64,000 nt of DNA from Parvivirga hydrogeniphila (GCF_023371205.1 NZ_JAMCCO010000002.1:249501-313500), one strand, 5' to 3'; counted from the first letter of the stretch, positions 18,545-27,718 are shown. Numbers and translations are program-made. The notes: generated by a model from the sequence alone, not told the origin.

Positions 18545-21004
18545 CTACCCGCGCGTGCGCCGCCGGGAAGCGCCCGTGCGCTTGGGGCGCTCCTGCTTCG
18601 ACGGGCACGACGGGTCCGCGCATACCCGCCATGGCCCGCGCCTGGTCTGCACCACGACGATGGGCGCTCCGCACTCGCAGGTCTCGCCGGTGGGGGCGAT
18701 CTCCCCGCTCTGGGGCAGCGGGTAGCTCACGTGGCACTCGTCGTAGCGCGTGCACCGAGCGAAGCGCTTGAGCGTCCGCGCGGAGCGCTGCGCGATGATG
18801 CGGCCGTCCCGCCCCGCCGCCGCGCACACGGGGCACGCCCCGATGTCGAGCGGCTGCTCGGCGTTGGTCGGGCACGCCGGATCGATGCAGCGCACCTCTG
18901 GCTTGCGCCGCGCTTGGATGACCTTGATCTTCGGAGCGCCGCAGACCTCGCACGGCTCGTCCACCGGCTCGATCTTGCCGGCAGGCAGCGGGTAGGTGAC
19001 CGTGCACTCGGGATAGCCGGTGCACCCCGCGAACTGGCCCTTGGTCTTGGCAGACGACCGCACGACGAGGTCCTTGCCGCACGAAGGGCACGCGCCGACG
19101 CGGGCGTCTTCGAGCGAGGCCTCTTTCAGCATCTCGCCGACCTCGCTCGCGTGGTCCAAGAGGTCTTGGAGCGCATCTCCGAGCATCCGCCGCGAGTGCG
19201 TCACCACCGCATCCTTCTTGCCCTCGCCGTTGGCGATCGCGTCCATCTCCGCCTCGAGCTCTGCCGTCATGTCCGGAGTGGTTATGCGCTCCGCGAACGC
19301 GCTCAGCGCCTTCACGACCGCACGGCCGAGCGAGGTGGGCGCCACCGGGTCCCCGGTGATGTAGCCCCGGTCGTACAGGGTCTGGATGATCTCGTGGCGG
19401 GTGGCCTTCGTCCCGAGGCCGCGCTTCTCCATCTCCTGGATGAGCGCGCCTTGGGTGTAGCGCTTCGGTGGCTGCGTCTGCTTGCTCTCCGACGACGCTC
19501 CTTTGAACGCCACCTGCTCGCCCGTCTCGACCGCCGGCAAACGCTCGTCTCTCTTGGCGCCGTAGGGGTAGATCTCGCGGAACCCGGGCTCCACCACGAC
19601 GTCGCCGCGCGCGACGAATCGCTCGCCGCCGACTTCGACCACGAGCTTCGTGACCTCCACGACGGCCGGGTCGGAAAGCGTCGCCAAGAAGCGGCGGGCG
19701 ACGAGGTTGTAGAGCTTCCACTCCTCGGCGGAGAGCTTGTCTGGGTCCGCCACGCCGGTCGGGTGGATCGGCGGATGGTCGGTGGTCTCCTTGGCGCCGC
19801 GGGTCGCGCGAAGCGTCGGCCGTCCGAGCAGCCGCTTCGCGTAGTCGCGGTACGCGGGCACCTCGCGCAGCATCCTCAGCGCGCCGACAAGATCGAGGCT
19901 CGGCGGGTAGACGGTGTTGTCCACGCGCGGGTACGAGATGAGGCCGTTCATGTACAGCGTCTCAGCGATGCGCATCGTGCGCGCTGGCGAAAGCCCTTCG
20001 GCAGCAGCGGCCGCCTGAAGCGCGGTGGTGTTGAACGGCGCGGGCGGGTTCACCGTCCGCCGGGTCTTCTCCGCCTCGGCGACGGTGCCTGCGTCATGCC
20101 CGTCCACCGCCGTGAGCACGCGCGCCGCGTCCTTATCGGATGAGAACCGCTCGGTCTCGTGCGTTGCGGAGAACTCCTCGCCGCGCGCCTCGAACAGCGC
20201 CTTGACGACCCAGTACGTCTCCGGCACGAAGGCCTCGCGCTCCACCTCGCGCTCCACCACGAGGCGCAGCGTCGGGGTCTGCACGCGGCCCACGCTCCGG
20301 GGTCGCCCGACGCCGGAGAACTTCACCTTCGTCAGGTACCGCGTGAGCACAGCGCCCCAGATGAGGTCGATGTCCTGCCTCGTCTCGCCCGCAGCGGCGA
20401 GCTCCTCGAAGATGGCACCGACAGAGGAGAACGCTCGCTCGATCTCGTCTTTCGTGATTGCGGAGAACCGCGCACGGCCGATCGGCACGTTCGCGTTCAC
20501 GGACCGCACGATCGACCGGGCATCAGCGCCGATGAGCTCGCCCTCGCGGTCGTAGTCGGTGGCGATGACGACGGCGTCGGCCTGCTTCGCGAGCGACTTC
20601 AGCGCCTCGACGATGTCGCGCTCAGCGACGTGCTTGCCCACGGGCGCCCACACCAGGTACGGCAGCGACTGGAGCTTCCAGGTGGCGAGGTCGACGCCGT
20701 CCGGCAGGTACGGCTTCGAGCGCTTCTGCCACGGCGGCGCCGGGAGCTCGCGAGGCAGCTCCGCAGGGGTCGCTCTCCCGTCCGGCCACTCGGCCGTCCA
20801 CCGGCCGTCTCGGTGCCTGAGGGCAAGCGGGAAGTCGACGCCGAGGATGTGGCCCTTGAGCCCGATGCTCGCCCACTCCTCGCCGTTTCGCTTGAAGCGG
20901 TACACCGGAACGCCGTGGACCTGCTCGGTCTTCGGCTTACCGGTAGCAAGGATCTCTGCGATACGCCGGGCGGCTATGTTCTTCTCGGAGACGATCAGAC
21001 GCAT
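18545..21004 (-). CDS. topA: DNA topoisomerase I, type IA, archaeal-like form with C-terminal zinc ribbons
   Basis: 819 aa. The N-terminal Toprim domain begins MRLIVSEKNIAARRIAEIL and holds the metal-binding VIATDYDREGELIG. The active-site Tyr is in NGLISYPRVDNTVYP, a form closer to archaeal topoisomerases than to the bacterial YxRTDS. Residues about 610-819 hold four zinc-ribbon-like modules: CPSCGK...CTGYPEC, CEVCGA...CIDPACP, CPVCAAAG...CTRYDEC and CECGAP...CADPSCP. It ends in a basic tail (KRTGASRRRTRG). ATG 21004 is the only sensible start. It probably relaxes negative supercoils; the variant active site is noted as a finding. Confidence 0.93.
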   Translation of the reverse strand: MRLIVSEKNIAARRIAEILATGKPKTEQVHGVPVYRFKRNGEEWASIGLKGHILGVDFPLALRHRDGRWTAEWPDGRATPAELPRELPAPPWQKRSKPYLPDGVDLATWKLQSLPYLVWAPVGKHVAERDIVEALKSLAKQADAVVIATDYDREGELIGADARSIVRSVNANVPIGRARFSAITKDEIERAFSSVGAIFEELAAAGETRQDIDLIWGAVLTRYLTKVKFSGVGRPRSVGRVQTPTLRLVVEREVEREAFVPETYWVVKALFEARGEEFSATHETERFSSDKDAARVLTAVDGHDAGTVAEAEKTRRTVNPPAPFNTTALQAAAAAEGLSPARTMRIAETLYMNGLISYPRVDNTVYPPSLDLVGALRMLREVPAYRDYAKRLLGRPTLRATRGAKETTDHPPIHPTGVADPDKLSAEEWKLYNLVARRFLATLSDPAVVEVTKLVVEVGGERFVARGDVVVEPGFREIYPYGAKRDERLPAVETGEQVAFKGASSESKQTQPPKRYTQGALIQEMEKRGLGTKATRHEIIQTLYDRGYITGDPVAPTSLGRAVVKALSAFAERITTPDMTAELEAEMDAIANGEGKKDAVVTHSRRMLGDALQDLLDHASEVGEMLKEASLEDARVGACPSCGKDLVVRSSAKTKGQFAGCTGYPECTVTYPLPAGKIEPVDEPCEVCGAPKIKVIQARRKPEVRCIDPACPTNAEQPLDIGACPVCAAAGRDGRIIAQRSARTLKRFARCTRYDECHVSYPLPQSGEIAPTGETCECGAPIVVVQTRRGPWRVCADPSCPSKQERPKRTGASRRRTRG

Positions 21005-21073
21005 GAGCGCGGCTCCTGTCTCGGCGACGGCTCATGCGAGTATAAACGCCGCGTCAAGCCAGGCGCCCCGCTC

Positions 21074-21625
21074 CTACAGCCCGAGGGCCTCCGCGTGCGC
21101 CTGCATCGTGGCGAGCGAAAGGGCCAAGAACTCGTCGCGGTCGAGTCCGAACTCGGCGCACGACGCCATCTGCTCACGGCTCGCGCCCCGCGCGAACGCC
21201 TTTTCCTTCCAGCGCTTCTTCAGGCTGGAGACCTCGACTGCGGCAAGGGACTTGTCCGGACGCACGAGCGCCGCCGCGACGATGAACCCGGTCACGGGGT
21301 CGGCCGCATACAGCGCCTTGTCCATGAGGGACTCCCGCGGCGCTTTCCTCGCGTGGGCGAGGATCGCGTGCGCCATCTCCTCGTCGATGCTGCCTTCGAG
21401 CATCTCGACTGTCACGCGGCCGTGGCGCTCGAAGTCGTCGGCCGTCGTCGCGTAGTCGAGGTCATGCACGATGCCCGCGACCTCCCACCGGTCCGCGTCA
21501 GCGGGCGCGACGCTCAACCGCTCGGCAAGCGCACGCATGATCCAGCCGACCGCAAGGCAGTGGTTCTTGAGATTCGGGGCAGGCACGTGCTGCTCGAGCA
21601 GCGCGACGGCCTCATCGCGCGTCAT
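21074..21625 (-). CDS. HD-domain (HDIG-type) putative phosphohydrolase
   Basis: 183 aa, single HD domain: NHCLAVGWIMRALAERL, then WEVAGIVHDLDYATTADDF (HD pair), then HGRVTVEML and AILAHAR. Such proteins are metal-dependent phosphohydrolases acting on nucleotides or unknown substrates. The start overlaps the end of hypB by 14 bp, so the gene is co-transcribed with hypA-hypB; whether it has a role with them is unknown. Confidence 0.85.
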   Translation of the reverse strand: MTRDEAVALLEQHVPAPNLKNHCLAVGWIMRALAERLSVAPADADRWEVAGIVHDLDYATTADDFERHGRVTVEMLEGSIDEEMAHAILAHARKAPRESLMDKALYAADPVTGFIVAAALVRPDKSLAAVEVSSLKKRWKEKAFARGASREQMASCAEFGLDRDEFLALSLATMQAHAEALGL

Positions 21626-22292
21626 GGGACCCGCCTCCTTGTGCTGACTCGATGCGCTCGCTCAACCACGCGACCCAGGCTTCGACGCCCTCACCGGTCT
21701 TCGCGGACATCGGGAAGATCGGTGCACGCGGATTGAGCCGCCCCACCACGGAACGGAATTCGTCTTCGTCGAAATCGAAGACCGAGCGCGTGTCGTACTT
21801 GTTCAAGATGACGGCCTCGGAGATCTCGAAGATCCCGGGATACTTGTACGGCTTGTCGTGCCCCTCGGGGACCGAGAGGATCATCACCTTCGCGTGCTCG
21901 CCCAAGTCGAATTCCGTCGGGCACACCAGGTTGCCGACGTTCTCGACGATGATCAGGTCCAGGGCATCCAAGTCGAGCTGGTCGATGGCGCGCCGGATCA
22001 TCGCAGACTCGAGATGACATGCCCCGCCTGTGTTGATCTGCACGGCCGGGATGCCGTGCTCCGATATCTTCTCTGCATCCACGCGCGACGCGATGTCGCC
22101 TTCGATCACCGCGATGCGGTACCGATCTCGGAGCGCGGCGATCGTCGCGAGGATCGTCGTGGTCTTACCCGCGCCCGGGCTCGCCATCAGGTCCACGACG
22201 AACACGCCCGCATCTGCGAAGCGCCGCCGGTTCTCGTCTGCAAGCGCGTCGTTGCGCGCGAGCACGTCTTTGGCGATGTCGATGCGCACCAC
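21612..22292 (-). CDS. hypB: Hydrogenase nickel incorporation GTPase HypB
   Basis: 226 aa, G3E-family GTPase that helps load nickel into NiFe hydrogenases (and in some species urease). It has P-loop MASPGAGKTTTILATI, metal-binding region TGGACHLESAMI, VENVGNLVCPTEFDLGE and base-recognition NKYD. It lacks the His-rich N-terminal nickel store found in some HypB. GTG 22292 lies behind AGGAGG. HypA is directly upstream; no hydrogenase structural gene is in the window. Confidence 0.95.
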   Translation of the reverse strand: MVRIDIAKDVLARNDALADENRRRFADAGVFVVDLMASPGAGKTTTILATIAALRDRYRIAVIEGDIASRVDAEKISEHGIPAVQINTGGACHLESAMIRRAIDQLDLDALDLIIVENVGNLVCPTEFDLGEHAKVMILSVPEGHDKPYKYPGIFEISEAVILNKYDTRSVFDFDEDEFRSVVGRLNPRAPIFPMSAKTGEGVEAWVAWLSERIESAQGGGSHDAR

Positions 22293-22298
22293 GCCTCC

Positions 22299-22640
22299 TT
22301 ACTCGACGTCGATCGCGTCGATGCGAAGCTCGCGTCCCTGCACGAGCGTGATCACGTACGAGCCGCACTCGGGGCACTTCGGGTCGAACCGGTCGTGTCG
22401 GAAGACCGCGCCGCACTCCGTGCACTGCGATCGCGCCTCGACGTAGTGCACGACGAGCTCCGCGCCTTCGGCCATCGTGCCCTCTTTGAGCGCTTCGAAT
22501 GCGAAGCGCAAGGCGTCGTCCATCACCTCGGTGAGCTCGCCGATGCTGACCTCGATCCGCTCGATGCGCGAAGCGCCGCTCTCAGTGGCGGCCTGGACAG
22601 CCGACGTGAGGATGCCATCGCAGATGCCCATCTCGTGCAC
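22299..22640 (-). CDS. hypA: Hydrogenase maturation nickel metallochaperone HypA
   Basis: 113 aa. The N-terminus MHEMGICDGIL contains the nickel-binding His2 and the family Met-Glu/Met-Gly motif. A zinc site is formed by CTECGAVF and CPECGSY. It partners with HypB (6 bp downstream) in nickel delivery. Confidence 0.95.
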   Translation of the reverse strand: MHEMGICDGILTSAVQAATESGASRIERIEVSIGELTEVMDDALRFAFEALKEGTMAEGAELVVHYVEARSQCTECGAVFRHDRFDPKCPECGSYVITLVQGRELRIDAIDVE

Positions 22641-22646
22641 GGGCGG

Positions 22647-23432
22647 TCACTCCTCGTCCAGCGCGAACGCCTCGCGCTGGCTGCGGATCTTGCGCGCGAG
22701 CAGCGCCCTGAGAAGCAGCATCGTGCCCTCGAACAGCCCGATCATCGCGATGGCGAGAAGCCCCATCGTCACCGGCGACCAGTCCGGCGTGATCATCGCG
22801 GCAACGGTGGCGAGCACGACCCACACCACCCGCCAGTTCTTCCGCAACTTGTCGTACGGGATGACACCGAAGTACACGAGATAGAACACCAGCACCGGCA
22901 CTTCGAAGGCCACGCCGAATCCCAAGATGAAGTACATCGCGAGGGTGACGAGGTCGGCGCCTGTCGGCAGGTAGCTGAAGATGTCGCCATTCTGCTTCGC
23001 GAGCCACTGCGCGCTCGGATCGAGCACGACAAAGTAGCAGAACGCAGCGCCGGCCAAAAACAGCGCGACGGCCGCAATGAACGTCCAGATGAACCACACG
23101 CGCTCTTTCGGCTTGAGCGCCGGCAGGAAGAACGCGAGCGCTTCGTAGATGATGACCGGGCTCGAGACGACCAGGGCGCCCCATACGCCGAGCTTGAAGC
23201 GGATCCCCATCGCTTCGAGCAGCTTGAGCGTGACCGCCGGCTTGCCTTGCAGCACCGGTTGAAGCGGCGCGACGAGGAACTTGTAGATCGGCGTGGCAAA
23301 GAAGTAGCCGGCAAGGGCCGTGACGCCCAGAACCACGACGACCACCGTCAGCCGGTTGCGCAGCTCGGCGAGGTGGCTCATGAACGGCATCCGCTTGGGC
23401 GAGATCGGCATGGCGTGCGCAGGCGTCGCCAT
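22647..23432 (-). CDS. tatC: Sec-independent protein translocase TatC
   Basis: 261 aa, six membrane segments. It recognises twin-arginine signal peptides. The family motif FMSHLAELRNRL and conserved region FGVAFEVPVLVFYL are present. I chose ATG 23432, which overlaps the tatA stop by 1 nt (TGATG). It forms a minimal Tat system with the neighbouring TatA-type gene. Confidence 0.95.
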   Translation of the reverse strand: MATPAHAMPISPKRMPFMSHLAELRNRLTVVVVVLGVTALAGYFFATPIYKFLVAPLQPVLQGKPAVTLKLLEAMGIRFKLGVWGALVVSSPVIIYEALAFFLPALKPKERVWFIWTFIAAVALFLAGAAFCYFVVLDPSAQWLAKQNGDIFSYLPTGADLVTLAMYFILGFGVAFEVPVLVFYLVYFGVIPYDKLRKNWRVVWVVLATVAAMITPDWSPVTMGLLAIAMIGLFEGTMLLLRALLARKIRSQREAFALDEE

Positions 23433-23893
23433 CAGGCGTCCGCCTCGACCTCCTCCCCACTCTGCTCGGTCTCGTCCGGCAGCTCGATGCCCGGAGCGCC
23501 CGCTGCTCCCGGCGTCCACACGGTATCGGCAAGATCCGGCGCAGCAAGCTCCGGATCGTACTCCTCGTCCTCGAGGACGGCCTCGGCGGCGCTCTCGCCT
23601 TCGGTGTCGGCTCCGGACGCCTGCGGCTCCTGGCCGGGAATCGTCGTTCCGGCCTTCTCGCGGTACTCTCGCGCAGCTTTGAACGGATCCTCTTTCGCCG
23701 ACTTCGTCGCCGCTTCGGACTGTGCTGCGTAGACCTCCGCGCGTATGACGGACTCCATCATCGCCTGGTAACGCTTGAACTCCGCGGTGAAGCGGCCGAT
23801 CGTGCGGGCGATCTCAGGCAGCTTGTCAGGCCCGAACAGCAGCAGCGCGACGGCCGCGATGAGAACGAACTCTGTACCGCTGATGCCGAACAA
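23432..23893 (-). CDS. tatA: Sec-independent protein translocase TatA/TatB family
   Basis: 153 aa. One N-terminal membrane helix (GTEFVLIAAVALLLFGPDKLPEI), the FGPDKLPE hinge, an amphipathic helix (ARTIGRFTAEFKRYQAMM) and a long acidic, Pro-rich tail. The length and tail are more TatB-like, but a single gene may do both jobs. The start is TTG 23893, because the homologous N-terminus begins exactly at MFGISGTE. Confidence 0.9.
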   Translation of the reverse strand: MFGISGTEFVLIAAVALLLFGPDKLPEIARTIGRFTAEFKRYQAMMESVIRAEVYAAQSEAATKSAKEDPFKAAREYREKAGTTIPGQEPQASGADTEGESAAEAVLEDEEYDPELAAPDLADTVWTPGAAGAPGIELPDETEQSGEEVEADA

Positions 23894-23966
23894 CGTTGCG
23901 TCGCTCCCTGGACGGAAGGCCGTGTGCTCGCACGAGTCTACGGGTGCGGCACTCGCCGCACAAGCG

Positions 23967-24302
23967 CTAGAACTCCGCGGCCTCCTCGACGCTCGACATG
24001 ATCGGAAAGACCTTGTCGAGCCCCGTGATGCGGAAGACCTTGAGGATGCTGTCCTTGGTGCAGACGAGGCGCAGGCTGCCGGAGCGCTCCTTCACGCGCC
24101 GCAGGCCGCTCACGAGAGCGCCGAGCCCTGAACTGTCGATGAAGCCCACACCGTCGAGATCGACGACGATGTCGAGGCACCCTTCATCGATGGCCTCGGC
24201 CAGGTGCGATTTCAGCAACGGCGACGTGTACACGTCCACCTCGCCACGCACCGTCAACACGCAGGCGGAGCCGTCCTTCTTCACGTCGATCGTCAGCTGC
24301 AT
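23967..24302 (-). CDS. STAS-domain anti-sigma factor antagonist
   Basis: 110 aa, SpoIIAA/RsbV-like. The phosphorylatable Ser is in the usual context (VGFIDSSGLGALVSGL) near residue 57. It would bind and titrate an anti-sigma kinase in a partner-switching circuit, but no kinase or sigma factor gene is near. ATG 24302 (MQLTIDV) is the likely start; an extension to GTG 24335 exists. It is divergent from a second STAS gene at 24421, and they share 118 bp of promoter sequence. Confidence 0.88.
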   Translation of the reverse strand: MQLTIDVKKDGSACVLTVRGEVDVYTSPLLKSHLAEAIDEGCLDIVVDLDGVGFIDSSGLGALVSGLRRVKERSGSLRLVCTKDSILKVFRITGLDKVFPIMSSVEEAAEF

Positions 24303-24420
24303 GGCCGCCCCTTGCTTCGCTCGTGCCCGTGTCACGATTGTAGCCGTCCTCTGGTCCCGTGAGAAGCCGCACAGGTTCGGGTATCAACTGGCCAGTGTCC
24401 GGGACGTAGGAGGTGTGGCC

Positions 24421-24774
24421 GTGTCGCTTTCAATCAACGTCGACCCGCATGACGACCACTGGGTCCTCACGCTTTCCGGCGACCTCGACTACAGCGAGTG
24501 CGCCAGTTTCCGCATGACGGTGGACCGCGTGCTCAGAGACGCGCCCCCGAGCGCCATCATCGACTTGTCCGGCATAGAGTACCTCGACAGCTCCGGGCTC
24601 GGGCTTCTGTTGTCGCTCTCGAAGGAGTACGGTGCAACGGGCGGCCGGCTGGTGCTCGTGACGAACGAGGTCGTCGACAACATCTTGGAACTCACCCGGC
24701 TCTCCAGCATCTTCTCCACCGCGCCTGGCGTCGAAGAGGCACGCCAAATGCTCGCGGACACCGCTCGCATGTGA
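24421..24774 (+). CDS. Second STAS-domain anti-sigma factor antagonist
   Basis: 117 aa, plus strand. GTG 24421 lies 7 bp behind AGGAGG. It has STAS core GIEYLDSSGLGLLLSLSKEYG with the phosphoacceptor Ser in DSSGLG. It is more divergent from RsbV than its neighbour and has two paired Asp/His residues near the N-terminus. The back-to-back arrangement of two STAS genes suggests related or competing partner-switch inputs (inference). Confidence 0.88.
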   Translation: MSLSINVDPHDDHWVLTLSGDLDYSECASFRMTVDRVLRDAPPSAIIDLSGIEYLDSSGLGLLLSLSKEYGATGGRLVLVTNEVVDNILELTRLSSIFSTAPGVEEARQMLADTARM

Positions 24775-24789
24775 GCCGTGGCGTGGTCT

Positions 24790-25356
24790 CTACGGCGTGC
24801 TCGTCGTCCCTGACGACTGCGTCGCAGGAACGCTGGCGCCGATCTGCGACAGGTACTGCTTTGCAGCGTCGATCTGCTGGGCGAGGTTCGGGTCGTTCGT
24901 CGCGATGAAGCGCTTGAGCGATTCCGCTGCGTCCGGAGCACCCGAGTAGTACGCCGCGAACGCGCGGTCTCCGAGCACCTGCGCGTCGTCAGGGCGCTTC
25001 GCGAGCACCTGGTCGTAGTAGCTGATGGCGACCGCCCAGAGCGGCTGCGCCGCGTCTGCCAGCCCGGCGTTGGTGAGCTCAGCGGCGTAATCGTAGTACG
25101 CGTGCCCGAGCTGCGTGATGATGTCGATGTCCTCTGGCTTCGCCTTCTGCGCCGCAAGCAGCGCGTCGATCGCAGGCTGATGCTTGGCTGCGATGGACGA
25201 CTGCGTCGCAGCGGCATCATTGGAGCTGCTCGACGATCGGCTCGCGCCGCCCGAGCCGATTGCGGCAAGCCCCGCAACGGATGCCACGAACGACAGCGCC
25301 ACGGCGATGATGACGACCTTCACCCACGTGGGCGACGAAGTCTTATCGATGGCCAT
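24790..25356 (-). CDS. Membrane-anchored TPR-like protein
   Basis: 188 aa. Residues 12-35 form a single N-terminal membrane segment, followed by a Ser/Ala linker and two to three TPR-like helical repeats (HQPAIDALLAAQKAKPEDI, LGHAYYDYAAELTNAG, AISYYDQVLAKRPDDAQVLGDRAFAAYYSG). The C-terminal tail is Ser/Thr rich. Probably a scaffold outside the membrane; function unknown. It converges with the plus-strand STAS gene, 15 bp apart, with no clear terminator. Confidence 0.75.
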   Translation of the reverse strand: MAIDKTSSPTWVKVVIIAVALSFVASVAGLAAIGSGGASRSSSSSNDAAATQSSIAAKHQPAIDALLAAQKAKPEDIDIITQLGHAYYDYAAELTNAGLADAAQPLWAVAISYYDQVLAKRPDDAQVLGDRAFAAYYSGAPDAAESLKRFIATNDPNLAQQIDAAKQYLSQIGASVPATQSSGTTSTP

Positions 25357-25419
25357 GAGCCACCCTCGCTTCCTGCTGTGACGGCGACCGGCCGCTCAGG
25401 CCGGTCGCAGAGACGATCA

Positions 25420-25809
25420 TCAGTTGCCGGTTCCACTTGTCCCGGTACCGGTGGCGGGCTGGCTCGTGCCCGTCGCGGCCTGGCCGCCGGTCATGCCGCT
25501 GATGTCCGGATGCCCTGGCGGGAGCTGGCCCGACTGCAGCTGCTCCGGCGTGAGCTGCGGCGCGACGGCACCGGTGTCGGTCGTCGTGCCCGAACCGCCG
25601 GTCGGGATGAGGATACCGATGATGACGCCGAGCAGAAGCGCGATGACGGCCACCAGCGCCGCGACCGTCATGCTGACGCTCTGCTGGAAGACCTGCTGCT
25701 TGGCAGGAGCCACCGTCTTCTGCGCCGGCCGCGCGCTTGCGGCCTTCTTCTCTGCCTTCTTGGGTGTCTCGCTCTCTTCTTCGTCGAAGAAGAAGTCCTG
25801 GTCGCTCAC
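25420..25809 (-). CDS. Small single-pass membrane protein, function unknown
   Basis: 129 aa. An acidic N-terminus (DFFFDEEESE), a Lys/Ala-rich stretch, one membrane helix (MTVAALVAVIALLLGVIIGILI, about residues 47-68) and a low-complexity Gly/Thr/Gln tail outside. No family recognised. GTG 25809 overlaps the rseC-like gene by 4 bp, so the two are translated together. It could be a scaffold for its neighbour (inference). Confidence 0.65.
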   Translation of the reverse strand: MSDQDFFFDEEESETPKKAEKKAASARPAQKTVAPAKQQVFQQSVSMTVAALVAVIALLLGVIIGILIPTGGSGTTTDTGAVAPQLTPEQLQSGQLPPGHPDISGMTGGQAATGTSQPATGTGTSGTGN

Positions 25810-26291
25810 TCGTACCTCCTGTCAGTGGCGTCGCCGTCGTGACGGTCGCCTGAACCTGTGTGAACGGGCGCGATTATAGCACGCACGAACGGAGCGAACT
25901 CCTCCTTGCGAGCCAGCTCACGCTCACGGAAGAACACGGCCGCGAGCACGAGTGTGGCGCTGCCGATGCCGGTGAACGCTCCGACGGTATCAGGATCGCC
26001 GTCACCACCAGATGCAAGCAAGAATCCGGCCAAGTAGCCCGCAAACAGCGCAAGGAGGGGCGCTACGTAGATGGCGAGCGCCGCCTGCACCCGCAGGCGC
26101 TCGGGAATCTCGATCTCGACTTCGTCGCCGACGCTCGCGCCCACCCGGTCGAGCACGTCAGCCAGCAGCATCTCGCCGCTCGCCGAGCTCAGAGAAGAGC
26201 ACGCCTTGCAGCCAGCACACGCTGCCGTCTGGCCGAGCGCCACGTCTGCCCGGCCGCCGCGGACAGCGACCACCGTCCCACGTTCCCTCAC
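25806..26291 (-). CDS. RseC/MucC-family membrane protein (SoxR-reducing type)
   Basis: 161 aa. The N-terminal beta domain has a Cys cluster AACAGCKACSS near residues 24-31, followed by GDEVEIEIPERLRVQAALAIYVAPLLALFAGYLAG and a second membrane helix. This is the layout of RseC, which works with Rnf-type complexes or as an envelope-stress modulator. No rnf genes are present here. It overlaps the amidohydrolase by 4 bp. Confidence 0.8.
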   Translation of the reverse strand: MRERGTVVAVRGGRADVALGQTAACAGCKACSSLSSASGEMLLADVLDRVGASVGDEVEIEIPERLRVQAALAIYVAPLLALFAGYLAGFLLASGGDGDPDTVGAFTGIGSATLVLAAVFFRERELARKEEFAPFVRAIIAPVHTGSGDRHDGDATDRRYE

Positions 26292-27646
26292 GCGCCGCTC
26301 CAGTTTCGCAGCTTGGCCTGCACGCGGTCAGCGCGCCCGACAAGACCGGCGAACGCCTCCGCGTCTGCCGCCGAACGATCGAACACGACGGCGCCGTCGA
26401 TCATGGTGAGCAGGACGTCGTCTTGGTTCGCGGTGTGCACGACAGCGCCGTACGGGTCTTGCGTCGGCACCTGGTGGCTGCGGGAAAGATCCACCGCCAC
26501 GATGTCAGCTCGCTTGCCGGCCTCGAGGCTTCCTACAAGGTGGTCGAGCCCGAGCGCGCGGGCCCCCTCCAGAGTCGCCATCCTGACGAACCGCTCGGCC
26601 GGATAGAACCGCGCTTCGCCCGCGAGCCCTCGCTGCACGAGCAGGCCGATCCGCATCTCGTCGAAGAAGTCCATCGTGCTGTTCGACGCGGGCGAGTCGG
26701 TGCCGATGCCGACGAGCACGCCGGCGTCCATGAGCTCCTGAAGCGGCGCGATGCCCATCCCGAGCTTCAGGTTGCACCGCGGGCAGTACGCGACGGCCGT
26801 GCGCGTCTTCGCGAGAATCCCGACGTCGCCTTCATCGAGGTGCACGCAGTGCACCGCGAGCATCCTGGGTACCTCGAGGATGCCCCACTGGTATACGTAG
26901 CGCACCGGGCTCACCCCCGTGGGGAGCCAGCCGATGCCCGACCAGCCCGACGCCTCGCGGTAGTCCTGACCGAGGAGCGAAGAGCCGTACTTCACGAAGT
27001 CGTGCTCGTCTTTCGAACCGGCGAGGTGCATCGCCACCGGCAGGCCGCGCTCGGTCGCCGTCTGCGCGACCGCCTCGAACAGCTTCGGGTGGCACGAGTA
27101 CGGCGAGTGCGGCGCGAGACCGACCTCGATGCGATCGGACACCGCCTGCTGCCAGCGCTCGACATCGTCGAGCGCGTCCGCGAGCGCGCGCTCGACCTGC
27201 GAGCGGTCCATCGTGGCGACCTCGCGGTAGATGACGCCGCGAAGCCCCGCGGCCGACGCCGCGCCGACTGAGGCGCCGGAGTCCGTGATGTCCGCGATGG
27301 TGGTGATGCCGGAACGGACCGCCTCGGTGGCTCCGAGCTCGGCGGAGACCGCCCAGTCCTCTGCGTCGAGCGCCGACTCCTTGCGCATGACCTGCAGCTT
27401 CCACTGCGAGTACGGCGCGTCGTCGACCATCCCGCGGAACACGGCGTACTCCAGGTGCGTGTGCAGGTCGACGAAGCCCGGCATGAGCGCCGCTTGCCCG
27501 AAGTCGCGCTCCTCCTCGTCCGGGTAGCGGGCCTTGAGCTCGTCGCGCAAACCGACCTCGACGATGAGGCCGTCGCGCACGAGCACGGCGCCGTTCTCGA
27601 TGAACGGTGCGCTCACAGGTAGGACGTAGCGGGCCGAAAGCAGCAT
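26288..27646 (-). CDS. Metal-dependent amidohydrolase, possible aminodeoxyfutalosine deaminase
   Basis: 452 aa, TRZ/ATZ-type cytosine-deaminase-like amidohydrolase. Metal ligands are visible: HTHLEY, HLAGS, HCVHLDEGD and IGTDSPASNST. The HTHLEY form and the neighbouring menG gene suggest MqnX-type deamination of 6-amino-6-deoxyfutalosine in menaquinone synthesis. The sequence alone would also fit other deaminases (S-adenosylhomocysteine or guanine type). The other mqn genes are not in the window. The start ATG 27646 follows a 72-bp gap after menG. Confidence 0.85.
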   Translation of the reverse strand: MLLSARYVLPVSAPFIENGAVLVRDGLIVEVGLRDELKARYPDEEERDFGQAALMPGFVDLHTHLEYAVFRGMVDDAPYSQWKLQVMRKESALDAEDWAVSAELGATEAVRSGITTIADITDSGASVGAASAAGLRGVIYREVATMDRSQVERALADALDDVERWQQAVSDRIEVGLAPHSPYSCHPKLFEAVAQTATERGLPVAMHLAGSKDEHDFVKYGSSLLGQDYREASGWSGIGWLPTGVSPVRYVYQWGILEVPRMLAVHCVHLDEGDVGILAKTRTAVAYCPRCNLKLGMGIAPLQELMDAGVLVGIGTDSPASNSTMDFFDEMRIGLLVQRGLAGEARFYPAERFVRMATLEGARALGLDHLVGSLEAGKRADIVAVDLSRSHQVPTQDPYGAVVHTANQDDVLLTMIDGAVVFDRSAADAEAFAGLVGRADRVQAKLRNWSGA

Positions 27647-27718
27647 GGGCGACCTCCGTGACGACCAGGTGCTCAGGACATCCTAGCACGCGCGCGGGAC
27701 GGCCGTGGGCGCAGGGCC

